The position numbers were made by a program, and so were the translations under genes. From positions 100,040,036 to 100,104,035 of the forward strand of contig CM043947.1 of the NCBI GenBank assembly GCA_014529385.2: 64,000 bases of DNA, in the 5' to 3' direction. Below are positions 10,923 to 22,482 of this stretch, in pieces. The notes under the pieces were generated by a model. The model was not told the DNA's origin and ran no database searches. It saw only the letters and a list, made by a program, of their open reading frames with translations. The first letter of the stretch is position 1, and each line of letters begins with the position of its first letter. This DNA is from Adiantum capillus-veneris (lineage: Eukaryota > Streptophyta > Polypodiopsida > Polypodiales > Pteridaceae).

Positions 10923-12060
10923 TCTGTCTCCAGGTTGAGCCAGAATACTCCCAATTGCGTATGCAGATGCATGAATGTGAACATGGAATATCTTTTCCCA
11001 ATCTGGTGCTTTAAGTATAGATGCTGATACAAGGTTCTCCTTAAGCTTTTGGAATGAAGTTTCACACTCATCAGTCCAGTCGAAACTGACTAATAAGCTA
11101 TATAGAGGTTGTGCAATGACCGCATACATATATATGAATCTTCGATAGTATCCACAGTGTCCCATGAAAGATTGTACTTGTTTGGCATTAGTAGGCCTGG
11201 GCAAGTCTGCTATGACTCTAATTTTGTCTAGGTCAGTGGTTATGCCATTTCTTGAGACAATATGTCCTAAGATGCGGCTTTGCCTGACCATAAAAATGCA
11301 CTTTTCCGGGTTGAGACAGATTCGATACGTTATGTACTTCTCAAATACCTTTTGTAAATGGTCAATATGTTCTTTTCGTATAAGAGAGTGGACACAGAGA
11401 TCATCCATATATATTTCTAGGAATATTCTCAGGTATTCTTTGAACGCATGAGTCATTAACCTTTGGAAGGTAGTTGGAGCATTGGTTAGGCCAAAAGGCA
11501 TAACCCTATATGCATATATTCCCCACTCTGTGGCAAATGCTGTTTTGTGTCGATTCTCTATTGCAATTGCCAATTGGTTATACCCCGAAAATCCATCTAA
11601 AAAGGAATAAGCCCGTTTTCCTACCACCCTCTCAAGCACATGTTCTGTGATCGGCAAGGGATAATTATCCCTTATTGTGGCTGCGTTCACTTTTTTGAGG
11701 TTCACACACACACACACGCGCGCAATTTTCCGTTCTTTTTGGGAACAACCACAATGGGTGACACCCAATTTGTATGCTCGATTTCATAGATGAATTCAGC
11801 ATCCATCAGCTTGTCAATATCCTCTTTGATTCGTTTAGCGAATGTGTCATTATATGTGTAAGGACGTTGTTTGCTAGGTTTGGCATCTGATTTCTAAGGA
11901 ATTGTATGTTGGCATATCGATGGATCAATTCCTTTGAGGTCTTTGTAGGACCATGCAAACACATATTTATACTTCTTGAGAAGTTGTGTTAGCCTTTCTT
12001 CTTCTTCAGGCTCTAAATCAGTTTCTATATAGACAAGCTGAGGCTCTTTGCCTGGCACAA
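10923..12060 (-). pseudogene. Ty3-type reverse transcriptase and start of RNase H
   Basis: Copies element RNA into DNA. Upstream frames (about 12060-11770) give 'DLEPEEEERLTQLL', 'YKYVFAWSYKDLKGID' and 'WVSPIVVVPKKNGKLR'. The main frame 11768-10923 gives 'YSFLDGFSGYNQ', 'FATEWGIYAYRVMPFGLTNAP' and the catalytic Y-M-D-D (plus 11401-11412), then 'ILGHIVSRNGI' and the RNase H start 'GSILAQPGD'. Order and motifs are those of plant Ty3 elements. The frame is broken near 11700-11720, where a (CA)n(CG)n run lies in the 'KLRVCVNLKK' segment and has lengthened the reading to ARVCVCVNL. Confidence 0.9.
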
Positions 12061-12114
12061 CGAGGTCTATCCGTTTTGATTCTTTCCCTTATTGGTAGTG
12101 TCATTATGATTTTT

Positions 12115-12783
12115 TTATCTTGGATGGTGAATTTTCGATAGTGGGATGGTACATTCATGTTTTCTTTTCTGAATCCTCCTTACCGTCACTCCCTCAGTAG
12201 TCCATACCTCTCGTAACGACCATTTTAGTTCTTGGTATTTCTTTTTACGCTCCATTTTGGTCCACTCTGGATCTTTTGTCTTTTCCTGTTTTGATTGTTG
12301 ATATTTTCTTATTTTTGTCTCTGTTTTAGTTTTCTGTGCTTGTTTTATTTCCTCATGTGTCCTTTCCCTTCGAACTCTTGAGAATCTTCTTGATATTTGG
12401 TCTTTTACACAATCCTCTGCCTTGATAAGCATTAGATAGTGAGTTTTATCTTTTATCATGGGCATCAGGTTCTCTCTAATTTTGTTTTCTATTCTTTTTT
12501 TCCTATAGCGTTCCTGGCGTCTAGGGTGTTGATTTGCAAAATCATAAAACTTGATATTTGCGGTTGTCTCCCCACGCTCGCTTGAGCTGTCTGAACACTC
12601 GTTATCTGCATCATTACTTAATTCCAGATGCTCAGAGGAGTCATAAAACTCTTCTTGTTTTGGTGAGTCTACATACTCATCTCCTGCTAGTATAAGGCTT
12701 ACCATGTAATAGGGTAGCACATCATAGCCATCCTTATCGCAAAATTTTGTCGTTGGGCTATCTGTAATGGTACAGACATCCAA
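12115..12783 (-). pseudogene. Spacer ORF between protease and RT
   Basis: A 222-codon open frame, first acidic (EEFYDSSEHLELSND) then strongly basic and glutamine-rich (EEIKQAQKTKTETKIRKYQQ). No catalytic motif. It lies between the protease segment and the RT in the same orientation, a position where large plant Ty3 elements often have long linkers. It is probably part of a single ancestral gag-pol reading frame. Function unknown. Confidence 0.45.
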
Positions 12784-12949
12784 TGTTGCTAGTATGTGTT
12801 CCCTTCCAGAAGTTTTAAGGAATCTTCGAGAAAAGGTTCCGGAATGTAATCCTTGTCCTCAATAGCTCTTTCTAAGATGCATTCCTCTCTTTTTAAGCTC
12901 CCACAATGTGAAGCTCCGCACATTCATAGCTCTTTTTTTTTCCCTAACC

Positions 12950-13420
12950 ATGCTGGGAGTTCGGACCCTGCCAATGTAGCTGAATCAAACTCTTCCACTG
13001 GTGTCTAGTTCACATCCTTGTAACTGTAGTCTTTTAGGTATACTTTGGTTGTAGTCTCCCCATGTCTGAGGTGTATGTGGTCGTAACCCCAATCCTAGAC
13101 CATCTTTAATTGTCTCATGGATGGTCTTCCCAAGATGATCTCGTAATTGTTCTTTTTGTCGAAATCAACTATTGCAAATGTATGCTCATACTCGATTCCG
13201 CAAGAGGTGACAATTACTTTTTCTAAAAGTCCTAGAGGCTTTTCCATGAACCCATCTGCCAGTTACAATTTCATTCTGGTAGCTCTCAAAGCCGGTTTTC
13301 CCCATTTTTTTCCAGCTTTCTTTGGTGGCGATAGCGACTCCTGCTCCACTGTCAAGAATAGCTTTGGAAACTTCTCCCTGGAATTCTACTGGTAGTGTGG
13401 TATTTCCATCTTCTCCCTCT
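12950..13420 (-). pseudogene. Ty3-type aspartic protease (retropepsin)
   Basis: Processes the gag-pol polyprotein. The minus strand reads 'GEVSKAILDSGAGVAIATK', with the D-S-G-A active site on plus 13342-13353. A 1-nt shift follows near 13258, then 'ADGFMEKPLG', 'FAIVDF' and 'YEIILGRPSMRQL', matching the flap and the hhLGR motif near the end of the fold. The order gag - protease - RT is normal. The indel prevents full-length translation. Confidence 0.8.
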
Positions 13421-14610
13421 CAATATTCTCCAACCTTGTTTAAAGGTACTAGCCTAGTGTTTAGTTGAGGCTTGTCCAATTCTCTGATCGCTTCTTGAAG
13501 CTTTGTGGTAGGATCTATTACTCCAAAATTTTCTAAGCATTTGCCTACGGTGGTCCACATGTTTGGTCGTAACCTCAAGAGTTTGGCTAACGTGATTGTG
13601 CATGCCACAGGGGTGGACAATAACTCAATCAACCCTTGTGAATCCATCACTCTGTTGGAAGAAAATCTTTGAGATGGGACTGATCTGACCTCAGACTTAG
13701 CTTCATACTCCCCTAGGTAGGAGGGTAGAGTTTTTAGCGAGTCTGGTTGGCTGTGCCCCGAACTAATTGAATCCAGGTCTCCCCCTTGTGAATGCATATC
13801 AAAGTTCATTTGTGATCTTGCATCAAACTCTTCAATGGGAGGTAAGATCTCATTTTTCTCCTTTCTCGTGCTATTTATTTGGTGGTTCACCCTATTGGCT
13901 TCATTTGCTTCCCAGATTTGCTTCCATAGGTCATCTAAACTGTTACAATTCTTACCCATTTCTACGAAAGTTTTAGGCTGGAAACCATCAATTGTATCAT
14001 CTGTCGTATTGGGCACTATGATAGGTTCTCTCCTAGACTCAGAGGCAGCTCTCCTTCATGTCTACTTGTTTCTCTAGAGTTGGTTTGATAGGGGTTGGAG
14101 CTGGTACCTCGTGCCAACTTGCAAGTTTACCAAGCGGATTTTCTATCAAGGATTGGGCTGTTTCAATCATCTTTCGACATATTTCCAACCTCTGTTTTTC
14201 TATTTCTGCATATGGATAAGTCATCCATCTTTGCTCTTGGGTTTGGTTGTTTTTGAGTCTGGCTTCATATGCTTTTAAAAGTGCGTCCAATTGCTCATTT
14301 ACTTTTTCTCCGAGGACTGATCCTCCCGATCCTGCACTTTTGGGTTCTACTCTTTCCTTGGCTACTTTGGTTGTAGAAACGTGTGAACTTAAACTAGTTA
14401 GATCCTCTAACCGCTCCAATCTATCCTTTGTGTGTTTTAACTCCTCGGATAGAGCCGTTTTCTCTCATTCTCTCCTGGCTTTCATATACGCGTCTTTCTA
14501 GCTTTCCAAGTGCTTCTCTGATTTTCATTTCTGCACTTGGGGCATCGGTCTTTGCCTCTTCAATTATGGGTTCGTTTGTCATTCGTTGAGCTTGGGCTCG
14601 TGTCACTGCC
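13420..14610 (-). pseudogene. Gag-protease linker ORFs
   Basis: Three successive minus-strand frames (upstream part ending at 14421, 14419-14039, 14016-13420) give mostly helical, charged sequence. The first starts with 'KAVTRAQAQRMTNEP', resembling the V-T-R-A phrase found where gag passes into protease in plant Ty3 elements. The rest contains a predicted helical region (EKVNEQLDALLKAYEARLK) and leads into the protease. Single stops separate the pieces. The first piece is in the same reading frame as the zinc-knuckle ORF at 15940-16411 if the 1.32-kb insertion is discounted. Confidence 0.55.
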
Positions 14611-14614
14611 TTAA

Positions 14615-15935
14615 CACTAGGTTGGTAATGGGGCACTTTTATGTCCTGTTAAGTGACCATTTTCCTTGAATTATGTCAAGAGTTTTAAAATGGATTTTGA
14701 GGTGCTATCTATCTAGAAATTTGTCTCATGAGCTGAAAAAAACTCGACATTTTTTTGGAATATCAATTCCATCTTTAACCTTGTCCTTGCACAACATTTC
14801 ACAACCTAAACTGTGTGAAAAAACGGGTCATGTTTTTGGCTTTTTTCAACTTTTTGCAACTATACCACTCTAGAATTCATGTTTGTGAGGTCTACAATGC
14901 TAGAGAACTATCTTTAGTAGTCCTCAACATGTCCTGATGCTTCTAGGGAGAAATAAATGTTAAAGTTGTAAGTTATGCCCAAATTACAAAAATTGTCAAA
15001 TCCTGTTTTTTAGCCAATTTTAGCTCTTCTATGATTTTTTTGGTGGCTTTCATGATATCCAAATGAAGTTTTGATTTTCTATGTCGCATATTGTAACATA
15101 AAGCTAATATTCCTTGAGTTTTGGGGCACCTAATACCCTATTTTACATAGTAGACAACGATGGTTGATTTTTTCAACTATAGAAGAAAACAAAACATTCA
15201 AGTATATCAAGTATAGCTTTTTCAATATTGTTAGTTTCTTGTGACAACTACATGCATTTTGTAGGTAGTAACCATATCTAGTCATAAGGATCAAATTTGG
15301 CTAGATATTGAATAGTTTCTATGGGATTCTACAACTCATAATGTTGAACCCAGGATTTTCATGTTTGTTGTATTTAGCACTTCATCTTTGTCCCCAAGAT
15401 TCCCCTTGGTAAGAGATGTATTATTCTTTTGACATGCTCCATGGCTCCTTATGAACCAAAAGGAAAATAGGGAACTAAGAAAATATGCATATATTATTTG
15501 TATTGAGCGTGGCTATAGAAACTTTGATGATAGGTTTGCAGAATGGTAAAAAATTAACTTTTTTGTACCTATTTCTTTTGGCAAAACAAAAAATAGTGAG
15601 TGAGAAGCAATCATATGTTCTGATCACCAACCCGTTGAAGTTAACTAGGGAATTTATCTCAAGTCCTACAAAAATCCCTAATCTTATTTTTATGCAACAA
15701 AACATAAGAAATGACTGTTTTGATGAAAATGTATTGGTCCATCAACTTTGGAGGCTTGGTGTGACCAAAAGATAAGAAATTTTACAAGTTTCTTATTTTT
15801 TCCATGTGTAGTAGGCCTTGAACTATAACCTCATGAAAGGATTTTACAAAATGAGTGGATCTACTATGGTTTTGGAGGTTTTTTTCAAAACCCTGAAAGG
15901 ACACTTTTATGTCCTGTTAGGTTACCAACCTAGTG
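14615..15935. mobile_element. 1.32-kb non-autonomous DNA element with TTAA target duplication
   Basis: Terminal inverted repeats CACTAGGTTGGTAA (14615-14628) and TTACCAACCTAGTG (15922-15935) are perfect over 14 bp. Each end is flanked by TTAA (14611-14614 and 15936-15939). Just inside, CACTTTTATGTCCTGTTA occurs in the same orientation at both ends (14634-14651 and 15902-15919). Removing the element plus one TTAA (1325 bp) puts the retroelement ORF pieces on both sides in one frame. The interior is AT-rich without a transposase. TTAA duplications are the hallmark of piggyBac-type elements; the CACTA-like first bases would otherwise suggest En/Spm, but the 3-bp flanks (TAA and TTA) do not match. 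Confidence 0.8.
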
Positions 15936-15939
15936 TTAA

Positions 15940-16741
15940 TAGGTATTACTGTCTCGTTTTCTGACCCTCTACTGGAAGGCACTGCTTCCACCATGCTCAA
16001 AGTAGTTTTTTCTTCTTTGCTCGGGTTCTTAGGGCAATCAAGAATCAAGTGAGTAATTCCACACTTGGTGCAATACACATTGACTCTAATGATTTCATCA
16101 TGAGGACAGTCTCTTAGCCAATGGTCTCTGGCATACTTGTAGCAGGTTCCCTTAGGTTGTTGAGGTGCTCCTTGAGCTCCTCTCTGTTGGTATGCATGCG
16201 TCTGCCCGCCCATGTTTCTGTTGGCTATGAACAACAGTGTTCGTTCATCCAAGCTGTATCTTCCTTCTCCTGCTGCCTGTGTAGCTGTTGGTGGTCCTGT
16301 ACTTCCAATCATGCTCCAAGGTTCTGGCGTTGTGGGTTCTTCCGGTGGATAATAGACGGGATTTGGTGCATATCCATTGGAATATTCGTAATATGCATGT
16401 ATAGGTACCAAAGTCTTCTCTTATGATTTGTTTATCGTTGGTGTGTATCTTATGCCGACCAGTCGTAATCTTGGTAGAAGTGGTTGTTGCCCCGATACCG
16501 GTTGTGGTCTTTCAACACCTACAGGTCCTGGTAGGTTTCCTGCTTCATACCTAGGCATCGATGGAAGTTGAGGAGATGCTACCTGAGCTTGGGGAAAATA
16601 AGGTCGCTCTGTCACATATCCCTTGTTATAATAACATTCCTCCGTCACATGGTTTGTCCAGTTTTGTTCAATAGCACACCACTTCGGTTGCTTAGCCTGA
16701 GGCTTGGCATACATATTAATTTTTTTTAGCACTTTCTCCAC
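15940..16741 (-). pseudogene. Gag C-terminal part with two zinc knuckles
   Basis: Binds element RNA in the virus-like particle. The frame 16411-15917 contains 'CYKYARDHWLRDC' and 'YCTKCGITHLILDCPKNP', two CCHC-like knuckles. Both have C-x2-(C)-x3-H-x4-C spacing, one residue shorter than usual before the histidine, and the first has lost its second cysteine (Y). Upstream, 16741-16421 is proline/tyrosine-rich. The frame is interrupted at its end by the TTAA element. Confidence 0.75.
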
Positions 16742-16744
16742 AAG

Positions 16745-17284
16745 CTACTCCTGGCTTACAGCTACTTCTCCTTTCGGTGTTGTCTTAACGGCCTTGCTTC
16801 CACTTTGTTGTGAGGATGAATCGTCATCAAAATCCTTGAATTCACCCTCCTTGTAGACCACACAATTGTCTACAAGGTAAAGAGCCTCCTTCGTTAACTC
16901 ATTTAACGTCGTGTTGCTCTTCATATGTAAGTCCTTTTGGAGATTTGCGTTCCTTAGTCCTTGAATAAATATAATCATAAGTCTGGACTGAGTTGGCAGC
17001 TCTTCCACAGGGAAGAACTTCACATATCTTTTTAGTCGTAGGACTGCCTTTTGCACAGATTCCCCTTCTCTTTGTTTGAATTTATGGATTTGTGAGACTG
17101 TATTATGAGCTATTCCCCTTTGTGAGAATTCCTCAATAAACTCGTCAAAAATTTCCTCCATAGACTCAAAATCTCTACGCTCCACAGAGTCAAACCAAGT
17201 AGCAGCATCCTCTTCTAGGGTAAGTCCAAACCCTGCAAATTGAGTAGTGAAGTCCAAAACTTCTTCAGCTCTAATTACACGCAC
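16745..17284 (-). pseudogene. Retrotransposon gag domain
   Basis: Core capsid-like domain. The 179-codon frame reads 'TLEEDAATWFDSVERRDFES', 'FIEEFSQRG', 'QREGESVQKAVLRLKRYVKF' and 'RLMIIFIQGLRNANLQKDL', matching the A-x2-W-F...F-x3-F...E-S-V...L...F-x2-G-L pattern of the plant Retrotrans_gag domain. It is open throughout. It overlaps the upstream frame by a few bases through a frameshift. Confidence 0.85.
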
Positions 17285-18649
17285 AAAGGCTACTATGATC
17301 CCTAGGATCTCTGTTTCCCATGTATTTCTTGTTTATCCATTTTTGCACCTGAGAAGGTCTAACTCTACGATGGTCTACAAATCTCATCATTGGTTCTCCT
17401 TGTCCTACTCGATATACCTCCTCTGGCCTTAGGTAGTGGGAGGGTTCCTCTCCCAGAGGTGCCCCTAAGCCATAATTTCTAATGGTTCTTGCAAGAGGTG
17501 GTTCATCTCTTCTAACTCGTTCTATGGGTTGTCTTCCAAGCTCTGTCGACTCTTGAGTTTTAGGCTTACTCTCGCCTTGATACTGTGAATAGAGTGGTGG
17601 TTCTTGTAAATCTCTTAGCCCTCGTGTGGCTGGGTAACCATATCTGCTTCGGTCTTGTTCTAATGTCGCACTTTGTTGAAGCCATGCCTGCAATGACGGT
17701 TGGGTTGCTTGTTGGTTCTGGTAGTTGAACCCCTGTTGTTGGTTAGAATGTGATGTTGCATCGTACTCTTCTGAAAATGGATTTGTTGACTTGCTAGGGG
17801 TATAGGTGGACCTTGGTACTTCTTCAGGGGCATATGTTGATGTTTTTGGAACTGTTACCTTTTCTACCTCCTCTGGGAGAATTCGTTTGTATTCTCGCCC
17901 GTACCTGTCAACAAAAATGATATCCTTTTCCATAGCAATTTCATAAGAGAATAAGTAAAGAACCTTGTCTTTTCTTAATTCATTGGGGTAGGGTTCTTTG
18001 CATCGAAAATAAGAGACTACTCCCTCGCTCTCATGCTTGTAAATTCCCACATTCTCATTATAGGTAGAGACCTTGGTTGTTTTTTTATCATACATAAAAA
18101 GAGCTCCAGGTCGATCAATTTTTGGAGGTGGCTCTTGAGCCTCCGAAACCATTTTTACTTTTGCCACATTATCTCCATATCTGTTGTAATCCTCAGGGTT
18201 ACTAACTATCAGATAGTGGTTCCCCTTTTCGTCTCGAAATCTATCTTTATCATCATAGACTCGAATTATCTCCAGTCTCTGAGAAGCTCTTTCTTCTATA
18301 CAAATACACTTGCGTCCTGGATAGTCAGAATAAACTTGTGCTCCCCTAGAGTTTGTTCCTCTAAGAAGATTATAGTGAGCTTGGAATCGTTCAAAGGGTT
18401 TTGTGAGGTACTTCCTCCCAGCATTGGTCCTTCACCAGAGAAACCACCTGGCTGTTGACTACCCATCATGAAGAAGGACTTATCTGATGAAGTGTCAGTA
18501 TCACTACCTTCCTCAATGATTGGGGATAATGGATCTAGCCTTGCCTGAGTTATACTCTCCTCAGTGGACACTAAGCTACCCTGATCACTTGCCACTTTTT
18601 GGTCTCTAGGAATGTCTCTTCCTGATCTTAAATTCATCAAAATTAGCAA
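17271..18649 (-). pseudogene. N-terminal part of Ty3-type gag
   Basis: The frame 18649-18296 begins with 'MLILMNLRSGRDIP', an L-R-S-G-R start similar to many plant Ty3 polyproteins, then is acidic and serine-rich. After a break, 18167-17271 continues with a mixed domain and a long Q/P/Y-rich linker ending in 'RRVRPSQVQKWINKKYMG' next to the gag core. Stops at about 18296 and 18170 show decay. The start is chosen because it is the first long open frame after the primer site and leader. Confidence 0.6.
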
Positions 18650-20484
18650 TGCAATTTATCACAAATCCAACCACAATCAAATCAAAGCATTTAACCGCTA
18701 GAGGTGGTCTTAGTAATGATTGGTATAACTGGAGGGTTAACCTCAACCATTACAGTACTCTATACACTTTGGATGTTCTTGATTAGGTCTGCTAATCTGG
18801 AACTGTACTTTACCCGAGTGTTTGTCAGTCTAGAGGGAAAGTCTTAATTCCGTCTTTGCTCCGTCAAAAGGTCAAACAAGGTCCAATTTCACTTCTGAAA
18901 GAAGTTCTCAAACTCTTAAGTCAATTGGAACATCACTCTATGTCCACAGTCAGATTTTGACTTCAATAAGACCCTGTAGACATCCTACGCGTAGGATGTC
19001 TACCTGCTCTGTTTTGGCTGAAATTTGCACTATAGATACCCCTTAATGTGCTGAGTCCTCAGCTGTTCTCATTTTTTGATTTGGACACCTATAAGCTGGT
19101 CAACTGATCAGAAATATGTTCTAGCAATCTGAGGTTGATCTGATATTTCACCAGTCAAATCAACTCCAATTTGGACCAAAATTGACTAGGAGGCTTGACT
19201 AAGTCTATACAACACCTCGGTATGTCCACAGTTAGATTTTGACTTCAATATCAGGCCTTAGACATCCTACGCGTAGCATGTCAAAATTGCTCCAAATTCA
19301 AACCACAGACTCCTCTTAAGGTGCTGATCACTCTGGTATGCTCACAATTGGATTTGGAGTGCTAAATCATAGTGAACACATCCTATGTGTAGGATGTCTA
19401 AGTGCTCTGTTTGACTCCAAACTTGAGCCACAACTTTCCCTTGATGTCAGCAACCCAATGCTATGCTTAGATTTTAGTTTGGATTTCAAAAGACCCCAAA
19501 TTTAGATATTCTAGCCTTTTTCAATCAAAAATGCTAAAGTGTGCTTAAAACCTAATTTTCTCACCCAATTGAGATGAAACCTTTCTCATGCACTCAATAA
19601 ATCATGTAGATCATGCTCATGAAGACACCCTATGGTTTTGGTCTTAAAATAATGCCTTGGCACCAATTTGGGTAAGATGTCTGGCAATTTCCGTCTTTTG
19701 GCCTTATCCTGTCAAGGTATGGTCAAGTTCCCCCTTCCAAGTGAATATAGGGTAATTGCTACCTTCTAAACACACTGGTCACCAGAACACCCTGTAGACA
19801 TCCTACGCGTACGATGTCTACTGCTCTTTTTCTCAGACTAAAGTGCTACTTTGCCTTCCCTATGCTCTCAGAAAGTTCCAATATGATATCCTTACAAGTG
19901 CAAAAATATGCAAATTTCTCTCAATTTAAACCTATTCTGAACTCCGCCTTTTAGCTTTTGGGCAATCCAAAAAGGGAAAAACACTCAAGTCTATATGTTA
20001 CTAGGGTGAAACCCACCCTTTGAACACATAGGTGACCTTAGTTTCCCCAAATTCCCTGCTAAAATCCCCCTGACTATTGAACTTCAATTCAGCTTCTAAA
20101 CACTCTTTTTCGTCTTTTACAGCTCTTTGATGAGCCTAACAGTAAATATAGCATGCGTGAACTGCTCCAGATCATAAGTCATGATGTCCTACTTACCCTA
20201 CTCCTACTCATCATGTGAGATGGTGATTTTGGTGTCTTGGTTTCTTCCAGGCCTCTCCAGAGTCTAAAGATATCCTTTCACCGCCTTTACCACTCCAACT
20301 CCTACTCTCCTACCTAATACTACCTAAGTCGAAGGATCTAGGCCAGACTCTCGCTCCCTAGACTCCTCCTAAGACCTAGAGAGTCCCCCACCCTCTGATC
20401 CTATCTAAATGTAAAGTAAGACTCTGGAAATCCAGAGAATCTCTATCCTCAAGGACTAGTCTTGGTCACCTACCTAGGGTTTTC
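18650..20484 (-). repeat. 1.8-kb leader with palindrome-bearing repeats
   Basis: Non-coding stretch between primer-binding site and gag. Palindromes based on GTAGACATCCTACG/CGTAGGATGTCTAC occur at 18976-19003 (perfect over 28 bp), 19258-19282, 19376-19402 and 19794-19821. Part of the region is tandem: 'gtccacagt(c/t)agattttgact' precedes the first two palindromes in the same position. No ORF of interest is present. Confidence 0.7.
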
Positions 20485-20485
20485 G

Positions 20486-20503
20486 TCCCCAACAGTGGCG
20501 CCA
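20486..20503 (-). other. Primer-binding site of the Ty3-type element
   Basis: The minus strand reads TGGCGCCACTGTTGGGGA directly after the LTR edge (CAACA) and one spacer base. It closely resembles the TGGCGCCGTTGCCGGGGA-type site complementary to tRNA-Asp known from large plant Ty3 elements of the Tat/Athila kind. The differences lie in the middle of the site. Confidence 0.75.
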
Positions 20504-20703
20504 ATGTTGGTGGATACGCCGCGACGGACGTCAGCACAGTGAGAACTCACCTAACAAGATTTGTCAGCTAAGGACGAAGCTCGACCCGCAGGCGCGTGGA
20601 AGCAATCATAGGGTATCAACCTACACTACCGACTATTGACTACTTCCTACAGAGGTCTCTACCCAATGTCTAAGTTACAGTCTTCAAGAGTACACAAGAG
20701 GAA

Positions 20704-20709
20704 TTTATT
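20704..20709 (-). terminator. Putative LTR polyadenylation signal AATAAA
   Basis: Minus-strand AATAAA lies inside the LTR, about 515 bp downstream of the TATA motif and 200 bp before the LTR's inner edge, as expected for the end of an R region. Sequence match and position only. Confidence 0.45.
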
Positions 20710-21222
20710 ACAACACTTTCAAGAGACAAATACCCATCAAACGTTCTCGAAACGCTACGAAACTTGAGGAAAATCCTATTAACACCAATAGGTTGCTCTC
20801 CCTAAGGTCCGTGACCCAAAACCCAAACCCTAAACACCCGATGCAGAATTGCGTAGGATGTCTGGTCGAAATTTACACGATGTTGTTTCTGAAAACTAGA
20901 GTGCCTAATGTGTATCTCTACTCATTGCGAACGCGTGGATATGCTGAAATGCAAAAACAAACAAAGTATCCTCACTGAATCACCAGATATAGCTCGTGGA
21001 TCGATCTCGCAAAGCCAGGCCGTACACCTGCAATGTAGGTGTTGGCGCGTAGCTCTCTTTGGGGGGAACACAATGCACTTCTTCGCACTTGATTCCGACC
21101 ACCAGGTGCGTAGCGTCAAGATAAACTCTCACTCTCTCTCGTACATAGAGTACGCTCAACTCACACAAACAAAACTTATTAAAAATGACAAAAAGGTTTT
21201 TCCTCATTGAGGTCAAAAGTGG

Positions 21223-21230
21223 TATAAATA
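21223..21230 (-). promoter_or_regulatory. Putative LTR TATA box
   Basis: The minus strand reads TATTTATA within the palindromic GGTATTTATACC (21221-21232), about 200 bp from the LTR's outer edge. It is the only clear TATA-like motif in that part of the LTR and would start transcription toward gag. Confidence 0.45.
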
Positions 21231-21550
21231 CCTTTCAATCTCAAACCCTAATGTTCCAATTGAACCATTTACTCAGTCTAAATGTCAAAAATGGGGTACA
21301 ATTTGGAAATTTCTGCAAGCCCCACTATTTACAAAGGTGAAATGACCCTTTCTTCTCAATTAAGGAATGATTACAAAGGAAATTAGTATCCCGCCGGGCT
21401 CATCCTCCGTTGAGTGTGTCCAGCCGCTAACACATGCCTTCTAAGGTCTATTGGAATTGCTCTAGGCATTTACATCAAGCCCTAGATCTTAAAAAACCCT
21501 CTCCATGACATTAAAATCTACATCTTTGGATGGAAGTGTCACTCACATTT

Positions 21551-21551
<1 letters not shown>

Positions 21552-21611
<60 letters not shown>

Positions 21612-21936
21612 GTCTTTTATCTAGTCTAGGGGCACATAGATGTACTCTTTTGAGCACATTACCATAACTAGAACGTTTCATTTCATTGTCGTCTCTCTCT
21701 TTCTCTCTCCCACCTATTATTTAGTTCACTTTGGTCTTTTTCTTCTCCTTCTTCTCTCTCTCTCTCGCTCTCTCTATCTATATATCTTTGTTTGTGTGAG
21801 CTTGTGTAGTATGCACACATGTATGCGTGTAAGTATCCTTTTCAACTCTCTGTCTATCATCGCATTACCAAAACATTTCATTTCATTGCCATCTCTCTCT
21901 TTCTCTCTCTCCCCAATTTTCTTTTCCTCTTTGGTT

Positions 21937-21984
<48 letters not shown>

Positions 21985-22403
21985 CAAAAGCAACGGAGAT
22001 CCATACGGCCACGATTGAGGAATGGGGCTACATAGCATCGACAAAGAGCACATCAAAGGATTGGAGCCATACTTTGTCGATAGCTAGAGTGCAAATGAGG
22101 ATGGATTTAGCACCCATTCATGGTATCAAATTCACAGTTTTGTAGCAATTTGGACTCGTAGGTGATTTTGACCTTTTGAAGACGTTAATATAGCATCTCA
22201 TTTCATTTCATTTCGTTCTCTCTACCTCTATCTTCACAATTTTTGTAATACTTTGGTCTCATAGGTCATTTGGACTTTTGAATGCCGTCCCTTTGGTCTC
22301 ATAGGTCATTTTGGACTTCTGAAGACGTTAATATTATTTCATTTCTTTCTCTCTATCTTGTATTTTTATGAATTAGTTTTTACCATCTACTAATTCGTAA
22401 AAC

Positions 22404-22482
<79 letters not shown>

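Larger units (their letters stand above)
20505..21432 (-). repeat. 5' LTR of the Ty3-type element (928 bp, minus orientation)
   Basis: In minus orientation the proposed LTR begins TGTTAGCGGCTGG at 21432 and ends CCACCAACA at 20505, next to the primer-binding site. Its inner edge is well placed; the outer edge is inferred from the TG...CA rule and the short TGTT/AACA inverted ends. It contains a TATA motif and an AATAAA signal in the correct order. No matching 3' LTR is found near 5-7.4 kb, so the element is truncated or rearranged at its 3' end. Confidence 0.6.

Noticed and set aside
14615-15935. Interpreting the insertion as a CACTA (En/Spm) element because its ends begin CACTA
   Set aside because: The 3-bp flanks are TAA and TTA, which do not match as a direct duplication, whereas TTAA matches exactly on both sides.
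20816-20840. Telomere-like 'aaaccctaaac'
   Set aside because: Only one unit plus a partial one inside an LTR; not an interstitial telomere array.
21640-22145. Open frames rich in S, L and R/E on both strands across the CT/GA tracts
   Set aside because: They translate dinucleotide repeats (SLSLSL or RERERE) and have no other composition; no gene evidence. The same applies to similar frames at 24 kb, 32.6 kb, 39.4-41.1 kb and 58.6 kb.
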